Shown here in pieces: positions 17,910 through 27,050 of a stretch of DNA of 55,299 nt. The stretch's first letter is position 1; the number at the start of each line of letters is the position of its first letter. Origin of the DNA: Bacteroidota bacterium. Lineage in GTDB: Bacteria > Bacteroidota > Bacteroidia > UBA7662 > CANHCV01. The position numbers were made by a program, and so were the translations under genes. The notes below the pieces were generated by a model, which worked only from the letters and a program-made list of their open reading frames with translations, was not told the origin of the DNA and made no database searches. The stretch lies in the NCBI GenBank assembly GCA_947459245.1, contig CANHCV010000010.1:1-55299 (forward strand), given 5' to 3'.

Positions 17910-19748
17910 TTACTCTACGGTAACCGATTTTGCAAGGTTTCTCGGCTGATCCACATTGCACCCCCTCATTACAGCAATGTGATACGACAGTAACTGCAAG
18001 GGAACTACGGTTAACAAAGGCAACAAAGGATCTGGAGCATCAGGGATTTCAATGATGTAATCGGCCAACGCTTTAACCTCGGTATCACCCTCGGTAACAA
18101 TGGCAATTACATTTCCTTTTCGTGCTTTTACTTCCTGAATATTGCTTACTAACTTATCGTATTGAGCGCCTTTCGGAGCAACAACAATGACAGGCATTGC
18201 TTCATCAATTAAAGCAATGGGTCCGTGTTTCATTTCGGCTGCGGGATATCCTTCGGCATGGATGTATGAAATCTCCTTCAATTTCAGCGCACCTTCCAAT
18301 GCAACGGGGAACAAATAGCCTCTTCCCAAATAGAGAGCATTGGTAGAATCTTTGATCTTTGCTGAAATCTCTTCAACAAGTGCATTGACTTTCAAGCATT
18401 CTTCAATTTTTGAAGGAATTTGCTCCAATTCCGTCATCAAAGAAAGCGTTTCCGTTTGCGACAAATTTCCTTTTTCTTTTCCGAGCCAAATGGAAATCAT
18501 GGTTAACAAAGAAACTTGAGCGGTGAAAGCCTTTGTTGAAGCAACACCAATTTCTGGTCCGGCGTGGGTATATGCCCCCGCATGAGTTGCACGAGGAATG
18601 GAAGCACCAATAACGTTACAAATACCAAAAATGGTAGCTCCACGTTGTTTGGCCAAGTCAATAGCAGCGAGCGTATCGGCCGTCTCCCCCGATTGAGAAA
18701 TAGCGATTACAACATCGTTTTGATTGATTACCGGATCGCGGTAACGGAACTCGGATGCGTATTCAACTTCAACGGGTATGCGGGCAAACTCTTCAATAAG
18801 GTATTCCCCAACCAAACCTGCGTGCCAAGAAGTTCCGCAAGCAATGATGATAATTCGGTTGGCATTAAGAAATTTAGCACGGTACTCTTCCAATCCAGCC
18901 ATTTTAATGGTCCCTCCATGCAAATCCAAACGACCACGTAGAGAATCGGTAATGGCTCTGGGTTGCTCAAAAATTTCTTTGAGCATAAAGGAATCGTATC
19001 CACCTTTTTCAATGGCTTCCAATTCCATTTCAATTTCTTGAATTTTTGCTGTTTTTACCTCATTTTGAATGGTTTTTACGATGAAATGATGATCATCGCA
19101 AACCACCATTTCAGAATCGTTAAGGTAAACCACTTTCTTGGTGTATTCAATAATGGGAGAAGCATCGGAAGCGAAGAAAAATTCTCCAATTCCAACTCCT
19201 AAAACCAGCGGACTGCCTTTTCGAGCAGCCACCAATTTGCGTGGTTCTTGGGTATCCATCACCACAATGGCATAGGCTCCATGTACCTCGTTCAAGGCTA
19301 CCCGAACTGCTTCATCAAAAGGCAAATTCTCCTCCAACATGATGTCCTCGATAAAATTAACGAGAACTTCGGTGTCCGTATCACTTACAAAATCAACGCC
19401 TTTGGATTGCAAACGTACTTTCAAGGCGCTAAAATTTTCGATAATGCCGTTGTGTACAATGACTAATCTTTTATGAAAAGAAACGTGAGGGTGTGCATTT
19501 CGATCGTTGGGTTCACCGTGAGTAGCCCAACGCGTATGACCAATTCCGATCGTTCCTTCATGGATTCCAGCATCAACCAGCTTTTGAAGATCGGAAACCT
19601 TTCCGGCTGTTTTATGAACTACAAACGATTCATTCTGATTCAAACAAATTCCAGCACTATCATAACCTCGATACTCAAGTCGTTGAAGTCCTTTCAATAA
19701 GATGGGAGAGGCTTGTTGTTTCCCCACATAGGCTACTATTCCGCACAT
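17910..19748 (-). CDS. glmS: Glutamine--fructose-6-phosphate aminotransferase (isomerizing)
   Basis: MCGIVAYVGKQQASPILLKGLQRLEYRGYDSAG; two SIS domains; C-terminal RNLAKSVTVE. Confidence 0.97.
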   Translation of the reverse strand: MCGIVAYVGKQQASPILLKGLQRLEYRGYDSAGICLNQNESFVVHKTAGKVSDLQKLVDAGIHEGTIGIGHTRWATHGEPNDRNAHPHVSFHKRLVIVHNGIIENFSALKVRLQSKGVDFVSDTDTEVLVNFIEDIMLEENLPFDEAVRVALNEVHGAYAIVVMDTQEPRKLVAARKGSPLVLGVGIGEFFFASDASPIIEYTKKVVYLNDSEMVVCDDHHFIVKTIQNEVKTAKIQEIEMELEAIEKGGYDSFMLKEIFEQPRAITDSLRGRLDLHGGTIKMAGLEEYRAKFLNANRIIIIACGTSWHAGLVGEYLIEEFARIPVEVEYASEFRYRDPVINQNDVVIAISQSGETADTLAAIDLAKQRGATIFGICNVIGASIPRATHAGAYTHAGPEIGVASTKAFTAQVSLLTMISIWLGKEKGNLSQTETLSLMTELEQIPSKIEECLKVNALVEEISAKIKDSTNALYLGRGYLFPVALEGALKLKEISYIHAEGYPAAEMKHGPIALIDEAMPVIVVAPKGAQYDKLVSNIQEVKARKGNVIAIVTEGDTEVKALADYIIEIPDAPDPLLPLLTVVPLQLLSYHIAVMRGCNVDQPRNLAKSVTVE

Positions 19749-19751
19749 ACG

Positions 19752-21077
19752 TTATGGTATTTTGGTGTAAATGATGGTTAGTTTAGGCGGTTTGATGGAT
19801 TTGTTTGAATTTAAAACAACCCTTGTTCCGTCCTGGATTCCATTCGAAGATAAAATATAAAATCCGTAATCGTTCGACTGGTAAATAAGTTTTTGAAAAT
19901 ACTGGGTAAGATTTAATTCGTAAACGTTTTTGGTTGAATTGAACTGTCCTCCAAAATAGTCAAAAAACTGATCGGGAATTGGGTTTGATTTTCCATTGGA
20001 ATCAATGGCTACAATTCCAATCCTTGGAGTAATTTGATTGGATGTTTTTATTTGGGAAGGATGAACAGGAAACTCAAAAGTGGCCTTTTGAATCACAATA
20101 TCTTTATTGGTAAGAATGCTTCTTAAATTGGAAACGGTCATTTTTGTTTTAAATCCGGCCATTCCCTCAACGAATAATTTATCTTGGTTAACTTGGCCGG
20201 AATTTTTAGCCAGTTGAGCTTCCGAGTTGAAAAATTGGTAATCAAAGGTATTCTTCCAAGCGCAAGAAGAATTTACATTGAAATCATACCGTTTGAATAG
20301 GCCACCATCGTGGTAATAAATGTTCAACCCCGAGAGCGAAAGCGCTGGAGCCAAATAAACCACTAACCCATTTCCAGAGATCAATTTAGCTTCTACGGAA
20401 AAACCATTGAAGTAATTCAGAAAATCGGCCGAAGAACTGGTCTTATTGGAAAGCATTAAAGTTCTCGCCAAACCGGTATCAATGGGAATGCGCAACATGG
20501 CATTTCTCGTTACCAAAGTATCTCCACCTGATCCCGTTGGCTCACGGTACTGCTTCGCTACGGAAGGTTGAATGGCCCGAAAGGTAGCACCTCCTACCCG
20601 ATTAAGTTGGGTAGTAAAATCTGAAAACTGAGAATAAACAGAATCCGAATAAATTCGCTTGCCTAAAACCTTAACGGTAACTTGAAGCACGGAAGTTGTA
20701 TCTCCAAAATACCCAAGGTAAGGGAACGATAGAAATGCAGAATCGAGTTTAAGGTTAGTAAAATTTGGAGTTAACGCAGTAGAAGGAATAATTTGGGTGC
20801 AAAATTGAGCAGAAGTCCTTCCAAATTGAGGATCATTAAGAACTCCAAGCAAATGACGACCCGTGTTTCTTATTTGCAGTGTATCTTCCCTTTGAATGGA
20901 AAACTGAAGGGGGAACGTATCAACCAATTGCGTGGTTAAATCATCCCCAATCAATGATAAGCCAACATCACCATCTTTTCGACAAGAAAAAAACAGCATA
21001 ACCCCAATGATGGGGAAGAGCAATTTACTTAAATTCAACTTATTCGAAAAGCGATTGGTAAAAGGACTTGAATTCAT
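19752..21077 (-). CDS. DUF4270 family lipoprotein
   Basis: Lipobox GVMLFFSCRKDGDVGLSLIGDD; DUF4270-like 'LGVLNDPQFGRTSAQF...LDSAFLSFPYLGYFGD'; overlaps the glycogen synthase-like gene, as is usual in Bacteroidota. Confidence 0.85.
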   Translation of the reverse strand: MNSSPFTNRFSNKLNLSKLLFPIIGVMLFFSCRKDGDVGLSLIGDDLTTQLVDTFPLQFSIQREDTLQIRNTGRHLLGVLNDPQFGRTSAQFCTQIIPSTALTPNFTNLKLDSAFLSFPYLGYFGDTTSVLQVTVKVLGKRIYSDSVYSQFSDFTTQLNRVGGATFRAIQPSVAKQYREPTGSGGDTLVTRNAMLRIPIDTGLARTLMLSNKTSSSADFLNYFNGFSVEAKLISGNGLVVYLAPALSLSGLNIYYHDGGLFKRYDFNVNSSCAWKNTFDYQFFNSEAQLAKNSGQVNQDKLFVEGMAGFKTKMTVSNLRSILTNKDIVIQKATFEFPVHPSQIKTSNQITPRIGIVAIDSNGKSNPIPDQFFDYFGGQFNSTKNVYELNLTQYFQKLIYQSNDYGFYILSSNGIQDGTRVVLNSNKSIKPPKLTIIYTKIP

Positions 21078-21849
21078 CGAAATTTTCAGTGGGTTCGGTA
21101 GAAGTAAAAATAGGTTTGGAAGTTGACTGAGCAAAAGAGATCACTTCAGAATCTACTTCGGAAGAATGAACCGTTATTGCATCGGAATATTTAACTGCAA
21201 TTTTGTACAAACTGTTGCAAGAACCATCAAAGTCCGACAAATCGGTGGTGGTATCGGTTTCGGTACCCAGTTTATTGATCATTCCTGCATTCATTTTTTC
21301 GTTAAATTGACTTTCGTACAAGGATGTCACGATTTTCGAATCTTGAAAAACTGGATTTTCTGCGTATTGTGTTTTTAGATAATAGGGAATTAAAGAAGTT
21401 AACCAACCATTCAATTGAACAATATCTGGATTCCATCCCAATTTGATAACGGTTTCGATCAAACCTTTGCAGAAAAACACCATTCGTTCGTCGTTATCGG
21501 CACAGAAGTCTCCATCCTTATCACGCAAATCGTCTTTGCGGGAGAAGTATTCGTCGTTATCCAAAAAGTAAACTTGCATTTTCGCTGGGGTAAGGGAAGC
21601 TACTTTTACGATCAATGGGTTATCGTTATCTTCAATGATGATGTTGATTCCCGATAAACGAACCACTTCATGGAGGCGGTGACGTCTTTCGTTGATCACA
21701 CCGAATCGTGGCATTAACACTCGAATTTCAAATCCACGGTCCTGCATCGCAGGTGGCAATGAACGAGCAAATTCTGCCACTTGGGTTAACTCCAAATAGG
21801 GTTTCATTTCGTGGGCAACAAATAAAATTCGAAGACGTTCCTTACTCAT
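21040..21849 (-). CDS. Glycogen/starch synthase N-terminal (GT5) domain-only protein
   Basis: MSKERLRILFVAHEMKPYLELTQVAEFARSLPPAMQDRGFEIRVLMPRFGVINERRHRL...NPDIVQLNGWLTSLIPYYLK; ends at about 269 aa with no C-terminal GT domain. Confidence 0.88.
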   Translation of the reverse strand: MSKERLRILFVAHEMKPYLELTQVAEFARSLPPAMQDRGFEIRVLMPRFGVINERRHRLHEVVRLSGINIIIEDNDNPLIVKVASLTPAKMQVYFLDNDEYFSRKDDLRDKDGDFCADNDERMVFFCKGLIETVIKLGWNPDIVQLNGWLTSLIPYYLKTQYAENPVFQDSKIVTSLYESQFNEKMNAGMINKLGTETDTTTDLSDFDGSCNSLYKIAVKYSDAITVHSSEVDSEVISFAQSTSKPIFTSTEPTENFDEFKSFYQSLFE

Positions 21850-21950
21850 ACAATTCACTTTGGTAAATAAGATGCAAAAATACGAAAAAGAAAGCAAAAA
21901 GAACCGCTTCGTTTGTAGTTTCGCAATTCCAATTCGATAACCTTTTTTCA

Positions 21951-22796
21951 TTGAAGACCATTACGACCATTTCCGAACTTCAAACCACGATTTCGGAAAT
22001 TAAAAAGCTTAAAAAAACCATCGCCTTTGTCCCCACCATGGGAGCCCTGCATGAAGGCCATTTATCCCTATTTCAGCATCCCAAAAATGCAAACGCGGAT
22101 GTCGTTTTTGCTTCCATTTTTGTCAATCCAAAGCAATTTAATCAGATTGAAGATTTAGAGAAATATCCTCGAAATTTATCGGCGGATGAGGAATTATTAA
22201 GCGGCATTGGTGTTGATTATTTATTTGCGCCTACCGTGGAAGAAATGTATCCTCCCGATTACCAAGAACCTGGGTTTTCTTTCGGTTATTTGGAAGAAAT
22301 TTTGGAAGGCGCGTTTCGTCCTGGGCACTTCAAAGGTGTAGGGGAAGTCGTTTCACGTTTATTGGATCTCATTCAACCGGATTTTCTTTGCATGGGAGAA
22401 AAAGATCTTCAACAATGCAAAGTGGTAGCATCTCTTCTTCAACAAATGGAGGTTCCTTCCGAAATATTGGTGGTTTTGCCCACCGTTAGGGAAGAAAATG
22501 GCTTAGCGATGAGCAGCCGAAACATGCGCTTATCCGAATCGGGAAAAGAAAAAGCTTCAGAAATCTACAAAACCATGGTTTGGGTGAAAGAAAATTTTTC
22601 CACCACCGATTGGGAAACATTAGCTATTCAAGGAAAAGAACGGTTGGAGTTGGAAGGATTTCAAGTTGAATACTTCGAAATTCGCCATTGGAACAGTTTG
22701 CTTCCGCTTCAAAATAACAGCCAAAAAGGGGTATTGTTGGTTGCAGCATATTTAGAAGGAATTCGCCTTATCGACAATTTGGCACTTTCTAATTAA
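21951..22796 (+). CDS. panC: Pantothenate synthetase
   Basis: [18 protein letters not shown]...[16 protein letters not shown]...[11 protein letters not shown]...[11 protein letters not shown] start. Confidence 0.96.
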   Translation: MKTITTISELQTTISEIKKLKKTIAFVPTMGALHEGHLSLFQHPKNANADVVFASIFVNPKQFNQIEDLEKYPRNLSADEELLSGIGVDYLFAPTVEEMYPPDYQEPGFSFGYLEEILEGAFRPGHFKGVGEVVSRLLDLIQPDFLCMGEKDLQQCKVVASLLQQMEVPSEILVVLPTVREENGLAMSSRNMRLSESGKEKASEIYKTMVWVKENFSTTDWETLAIQGKERLELEGFQVEYFEIRHWNSLLPLQNNSQKGVLLVAAYLEGIRLIDNLALSN

Positions 22797-22815
22797 CTTT
22801 GTTAAAATTTTCTGC

Positions 22816-23160
22816 ATGCTCATTCAAGCTTTAAAAGGAAAAATACATCGTGCCAGGGTTACCGAGGCAAATCTCAATTACGTTGGGTCCATTACCATCG
22901 ATGAAGATTTGATGGATGCCGCTGGGCTAATTGAAAATGAAAAAGTTCACATTGTTAACATCAATAATGGCGAACGATTCGAAACGTATGTTATTAAAGG
23001 TGCTCGAAACAGCGGCATTATTTGTTTGAATGGCCCTGCTGCTCGAAAAGTACAAGTTGGCGATTTAATCATTGTCATTGCATACGGAATCTTCACCCCA
23101 GAAGAAGCAAAAAATTATTCTCCTCAATTGGTTTATCCCGTTGAGAATAAATTACCATGA
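22816..23160 (+). CDS. panD: Aspartate 1-decarboxylase
   Basis: [23 protein letters not shown] (pyruvoyl cleavage G-S), [19 protein letters not shown]-like region. Confidence 0.97.
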   Translation: MLIQALKGKIHRARVTEANLNYVGSITIDEDLMDAAGLIENEKVHIVNINNGERFETYVIKGARNSGIICLNGPAARKVQVGDLIIVIAYGIFTPEEAKNYSPQLVYPVENKLP

Positions 23161-24146
23161 AAAAGGGAATTTTCAACTTTCTGAAAATTGCGATCCCTTT
23201 GGCCATTGGGATTTTTGCTATTCAATACGAGCTCAATCAATTGTCAGAGGATGAAAAAACTCAACTTTTCAACTCCATCAAATCAGCAAATCCCCTCTAT
23301 CTCATTTTATCTGGTATCATTGGTTTTATTTCCCATATTTCTAGGTCGATTCGATGGAAATATACCCTGGAGCCCTTGGGCTACCATCCCAAATTAAAAA
23401 ATAGCTTCAACTCAATCATGTTGAGTTATTTCGTGAATATTTTCATCCCTCGAGGAGGAGAAATTACTCGGAGTGCTGTTTTATTCAAAACTGAAAAAGT
23501 GCCACCATCCAAAAGTTTTGGCACCGTGGTCACCGAAAGAATCGCCGATTTATTTTGCCTTTCGATCATCGTTGGAGTTGTTCTACTTCTGGAAGGCAAA
23601 ATTTTATCTTCCATTTTATCTGAAAAATTAGGGGCTTCAAAACCCGGCATTCGGTTATTGCTAGGATTCCTCCTTTTCATTGCACTTGCTTTTTTCGGAA
23701 ATTACCTTTTAAACCGATGGAAAGAAAAAAGATTTTTTAATAAAATCCATCAAATCAAAGATGGCTTATTGCATGGAGCCCTCTCCATCTTCAAAATGAA
23801 AAATGCATGGGCTTACATTTTGCATTCTTTGTTCATTTGGTCCTGTTACGCTTTCATGCACTATTTGTGTTTTTTAAGCATTCCAGAATTGGCTTCTGCT
23901 GGCATTGGTCCTGTTTTGGCCTCGTTTGTTGTTGGAGGAATTACCTTAATCATTTTATCGGGTGGATTGGGTGTTTATCCAACAGCCATTAAAGACACCT
24001 TGGTAACATTCGGATTCCTTGCGATTCCGTCGTACGCTCTCGGTTGGGTCATTTGGATAACCCAAACCTTAATGATCATTTTAGGAGGAATTTATTCGGG
24101 TATTTCTTTTCTATATTTCAGCTCAAAAACCGATGAGAAGCTCTGA
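23157..24146 (+). CDS. Lysylphosphatidylglycerol synthase TM-region family protein (UPF0104)
   Basis: Multi-[85 protein letters not shown]. Confidence 0.9.
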   Translation: MKKGIFNFLKIAIPLAIGIFAIQYELNQLSEDEKTQLFNSIKSANPLYLILSGIIGFISHISRSIRWKYTLEPLGYHPKLKNSFNSIMLSYFVNIFIPRGGEITRSAVLFKTEKVPPSKSFGTVVTERIADLFCLSIIVGVVLLLEGKILSSILSEKLGASKPGIRLLLGFLLFIALAFFGNYLLNRWKEKRFFNKIHQIKDGLLHGALSIFKMKNAWAYILHSLFIWSCYAFMHYLCFLSIPELASAGIGPVLASFVVGGITLIILSGGLGVYPTAIKDTLVTFGFLAIPSYALGWVIWITQTLMIILGGIYSGISFLYFSSKTDEKL

Positions 24147-24603
24147 TTCTAAAGTTTTCTCCCTCCATGAATTAAAAGAAGTTCTTTCCCAAAAGAAGAA
24201 CGAACACGTGGTTTTTACAAATGGCTGTTTTGATATCTTGCATCGCGGACACGTTTCCTACCTTCAAAACGCTAGAAATTTAGGAGATTTTCTGATCGTT
24301 GGAGTGAATTCTGACCATTCGGTTTCAAGATTAAAAGGGCCAACACGTCCTATTCAAAATGAAGAAGATCGAGCCTTTATTTTGGCTGGGTTGGAATGTG
24401 TAGATGCGGTAGTACTTTTCGAGGAAGACACCCCCATTCGATTGATTGAGCAGCTTTTACCGAATGTTTTGGTGAAGGGCGGCGATTACGTAATTGAGGA
24501 AATTGTTGGGTATGATGTGGTAACAAAAAATGGAGGGCTGGTAACCACACTTCCCTTTGTTGATGGAAAATCTACCTCAAATATTGTGAAGAAAATGCAA
24601 TAA
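24133..24603 (+). CDS. rfaE2: D-glycero-beta-D-manno-heptose 1-phosphate adenylyltransferase (RfaE2/HldE C-domain-like)
   Basis: VVFTNGCFDILHRGHVSYLQNARNLGDFLIVGVNSDHSVSRLKGPTRPIQNEEDRAFILAGLECVDAVVLFEEDTP...LVKGGDY. Confidence 0.94.
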   Translation: MRSSDSKVFSLHELKEVLSQKKNEHVVFTNGCFDILHRGHVSYLQNARNLGDFLIVGVNSDHSVSRLKGPTRPIQNEEDRAFILAGLECVDAVVLFEEDTPIRLIEQLLPNVLVKGGDYVIEEIVGYDVVTKNGGLVTTLPFVDGKSTSNIVKKMQ

Positions 24604-24668
24604 CATTGCTTTTGTTTTGGCGTTTTGTTTCCTTTTTATTTTCTTTAGGCTTCAAAATTGACATCAAC

Positions 24669-27050
24669 ATGCTTCGCATTCATTTCATTTTATCACTTTC
24701 ATTCCTGGCTTTATTTTCAACTGCTCAAAATAAATCTTTTCATCAATGGGTGATTGCCCAAGACAATGAGGTGAGTTTCAATACTCCAACCCCGGTAAAC
24801 ACCCGCATTAATGGGTTTTCTGGAGATGAAGGTGGTTGCGCTACCATTTCGGATTCCGTTACCGGAAATCGTTTGTTTTTTAGTTTTGGAGGATCCATTT
24901 ACAATCGTAATAACTCCATCATGCCGAATGGCAACAGCATTAATGGAGGAGAAAGTGGATCACAACCGGTGGTTATTGTACCCAGTCCTCAAAGAAATGG
25001 CAAATACTATGTTTTCACGACAAAAAGTTATGCCTTCAACAACGGTCTATACTACTCGGTTGTGGATATGGCTTTGGACAATGGAAATGGAGATGTAGCT
25101 TCCGGTCAGAAAAACATTCCAGCTATTTCCACCCCCGTGGTCGAGAAGTTAACGGCTGTAATGATGTGCAACAATCGTGATTTTTACATCATCTCACACG
25201 AATTAGGAAGCAACCGCTTCATTTTTATTCCTGTTACTTCGACTGGTGTTGGAAGCCCCATCTACCTTTCTGCAGGATCAATTATCCCCAATACCGCCAA
25301 TGCTTCTCGAGGAGTGCTTAAAGTTTCTCCCGATAAACAGCGTTTGGTTTGTGTACAAAGTAACCCTACCAACAACGTAGTAGAGGTTTTCAACATCAAC
25401 CACGGTTCTACCCCTACCCTTTCCAACCCAATTTCCCTGTTTACTTTTGGTGGTGAATTTGGTGCATCGTTTTCTACCGACAACTCTAAATTGTACACCA
25501 GCACCTCCAAAGACACGACCATTGGTGGAAATAGCGCGGTTAAAAATCAAGTTATTCAATACGATCTAACATCCGGAAATTTCAGAACAGGTCAGGTTTT
25601 ATTTTCAAAAATCGACAATTTGCCGTTTTCGGTTCCTGGGTACTTTTGGTTTGGCGACATGAATATTGCTCCAAACGGGAAAATTTACATGACTTTTGGT
25701 CACAACGCTTACCTCATTGGCTTATCCAACATCAATGCACAAGTGAGTCAGGTAACCATTGATTCAAATTTAAGGGTTGGTAGTACCGTTCGAGCTGGAG
25801 TTCCAAATGTGCTTACCCACCTTTACAACCAGCCTCTTCAAGCAAAATTCACTTCCAACATCGTTTGTTTTAATTTCCCATTATCGTTCACCAATACTTC
25901 CTATACCAATTATACGAGCAGCTTATGGAATTTCGGCGATCCTGCTTCTGGAGCCAACAATATTTCCAATGCTCAAAATCCGTCTCACACCTACGTTACC
26001 CCAGGAAAATACAGGGTAACCTTAACCGTTTCTAACTCGTGTTCCGAATCGGCCACTTTCTCTGATAGTGTTGAGATTTTCAGGGCTCTTCCATTAGAAC
26101 TGGGGAACGACACCAGCATTTGCACTGGAAATTCGGTTACCTTCGACACTAAAATTGCAGGTGCTACTTATCAGTGGTACTTGTTACCCGATTTAACCAA
26201 TGCGATTGGGTCTTCGCAAACCATTTCAGCAAATCGCTCAGGCACCTATTTGGTTAACGTAAACACCTCTTCTTGCAACGGAACCGATAGCGTTAAATTG
26301 CAGGTAGATGTTTTAAAGCCCATCGTCTCTTTTCCCGATACCTCTTACTTCTGCGCAGATTCAACCTTATTCTTGGATGCTACGAACAAGGGCGCCAACG
26401 TTAATGCACAATATTCTTGGTCGAATGGCGCCACAACCGGAAAACTAGCTCCAACCGCCGCTCAGAAATACGTTGTAAAAGTAAATATTGGTGCTTGCGT
26501 AGCTACCGATTCAACCGTGGTTTTCCAAGATTCCCTGGCTAAAATCAGCGTTGCCGACCAATCGGCATGTCCAGGAGACCAAGTTCCGTTTCGAATTGAT
26601 CCAAACCCAGGAATTAGTGGGATTTTATGGAGTAATGGTGTAACCGGATATGCTGCCGTTTATTCAGACTCAGGAAACCACAGCGTTATCATTGCCTCTA
26701 AAACAGGATGCGTTCAACGCGATTCGTTCTATTTGCGTGGGAAATGTAAGCCATTCTTCAAAATGCCAACGGCATTTACTCCGAACGATGACGGATTCAA
26801 CGACACCATGAAAATTGTTTCTTCAGGAATTTCTGAACTTCAGTTTGAAGTTTACACCCGCCAAAATCAAATCGTTTTCTCAACGACTGATCCAAACATG
26901 GGTTGGGATGGGAATTACAAAGGAAAAACGTGCATGAGCGGTCGTTATTTTTGGAGAGCCTACTACAAAATCGATGTTTCTGATCCGAAAAGCATCATCG
27001 ATCGTCCTCAATTCCAAACACAAACTGGGATCATTACTTTGCTTCGTTAA
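24669..27050 (+). CDS. PKD-domain protein with gliding-motility-associated (T9SS type B) C-terminal domain
   Basis: Signal peptide; PKD (NPSHTYVTPGKYRVTLTVSNSCSESATF); CHU_C domain FKMPTAFTPNDDGFNDTMKIVSSGISELQFEVYTRQNQIVF. Confidence 0.88.
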   Translation: MLRIHFILSLSFLALFSTAQNKSFHQWVIAQDNEVSFNTPTPVNTRINGFSGDEGGCATISDSVTGNRLFFSFGGSIYNRNNSIMPNGNSINGGESGSQPVVIVPSPQRNGKYYVFTTKSYAFNNGLYYSVVDMALDNGNGDVASGQKNIPAISTPVVEKLTAVMMCNNRDFYIISHELGSNRFIFIPVTSTGVGSPIYLSAGSIIPNTANASRGVLKVSPDKQRLVCVQSNPTNNVVEVFNINHGSTPTLSNPISLFTFGGEFGASFSTDNSKLYTSTSKDTTIGGNSAVKNQVIQYDLTSGNFRTGQVLFSKIDNLPFSVPGYFWFGDMNIAPNGKIYMTFGHNAYLIGLSNINAQVSQVTIDSNLRVGSTVRAGVPNVLTHLYNQPLQAKFTSNIVCFNFPLSFTNTSYTNYTSSLWNFGDPASGANNISNAQNPSHTYVTPGKYRVTLTVSNSCSESATFSDSVEIFRALPLELGNDTSICTGNSVTFDTKIAGATYQWYLLPDLTNAIGSSQTISANRSGTYLVNVNTSSCNGTDSVKLQVDVLKPIVSFPDTSYFCADSTLFLDATNKGANVNAQYSWSNGATTGKLAPTAAQKYVVKVNIGACVATDSTVVFQDSLAKISVADQSACPGDQVPFRIDPNPGISGILWSNGVTGYAAVYSDSGNHSVIIASKTGCVQRDSFYLRGKCKPFFKMPTAFTPNDDGFNDTMKIVSSGISELQFEVYTRQNQIVFSTTDPNMGWDGNYKGKTCMSGRYFWRAYYKIDVSDPKSIIDRPQFQTQTGIITLLR

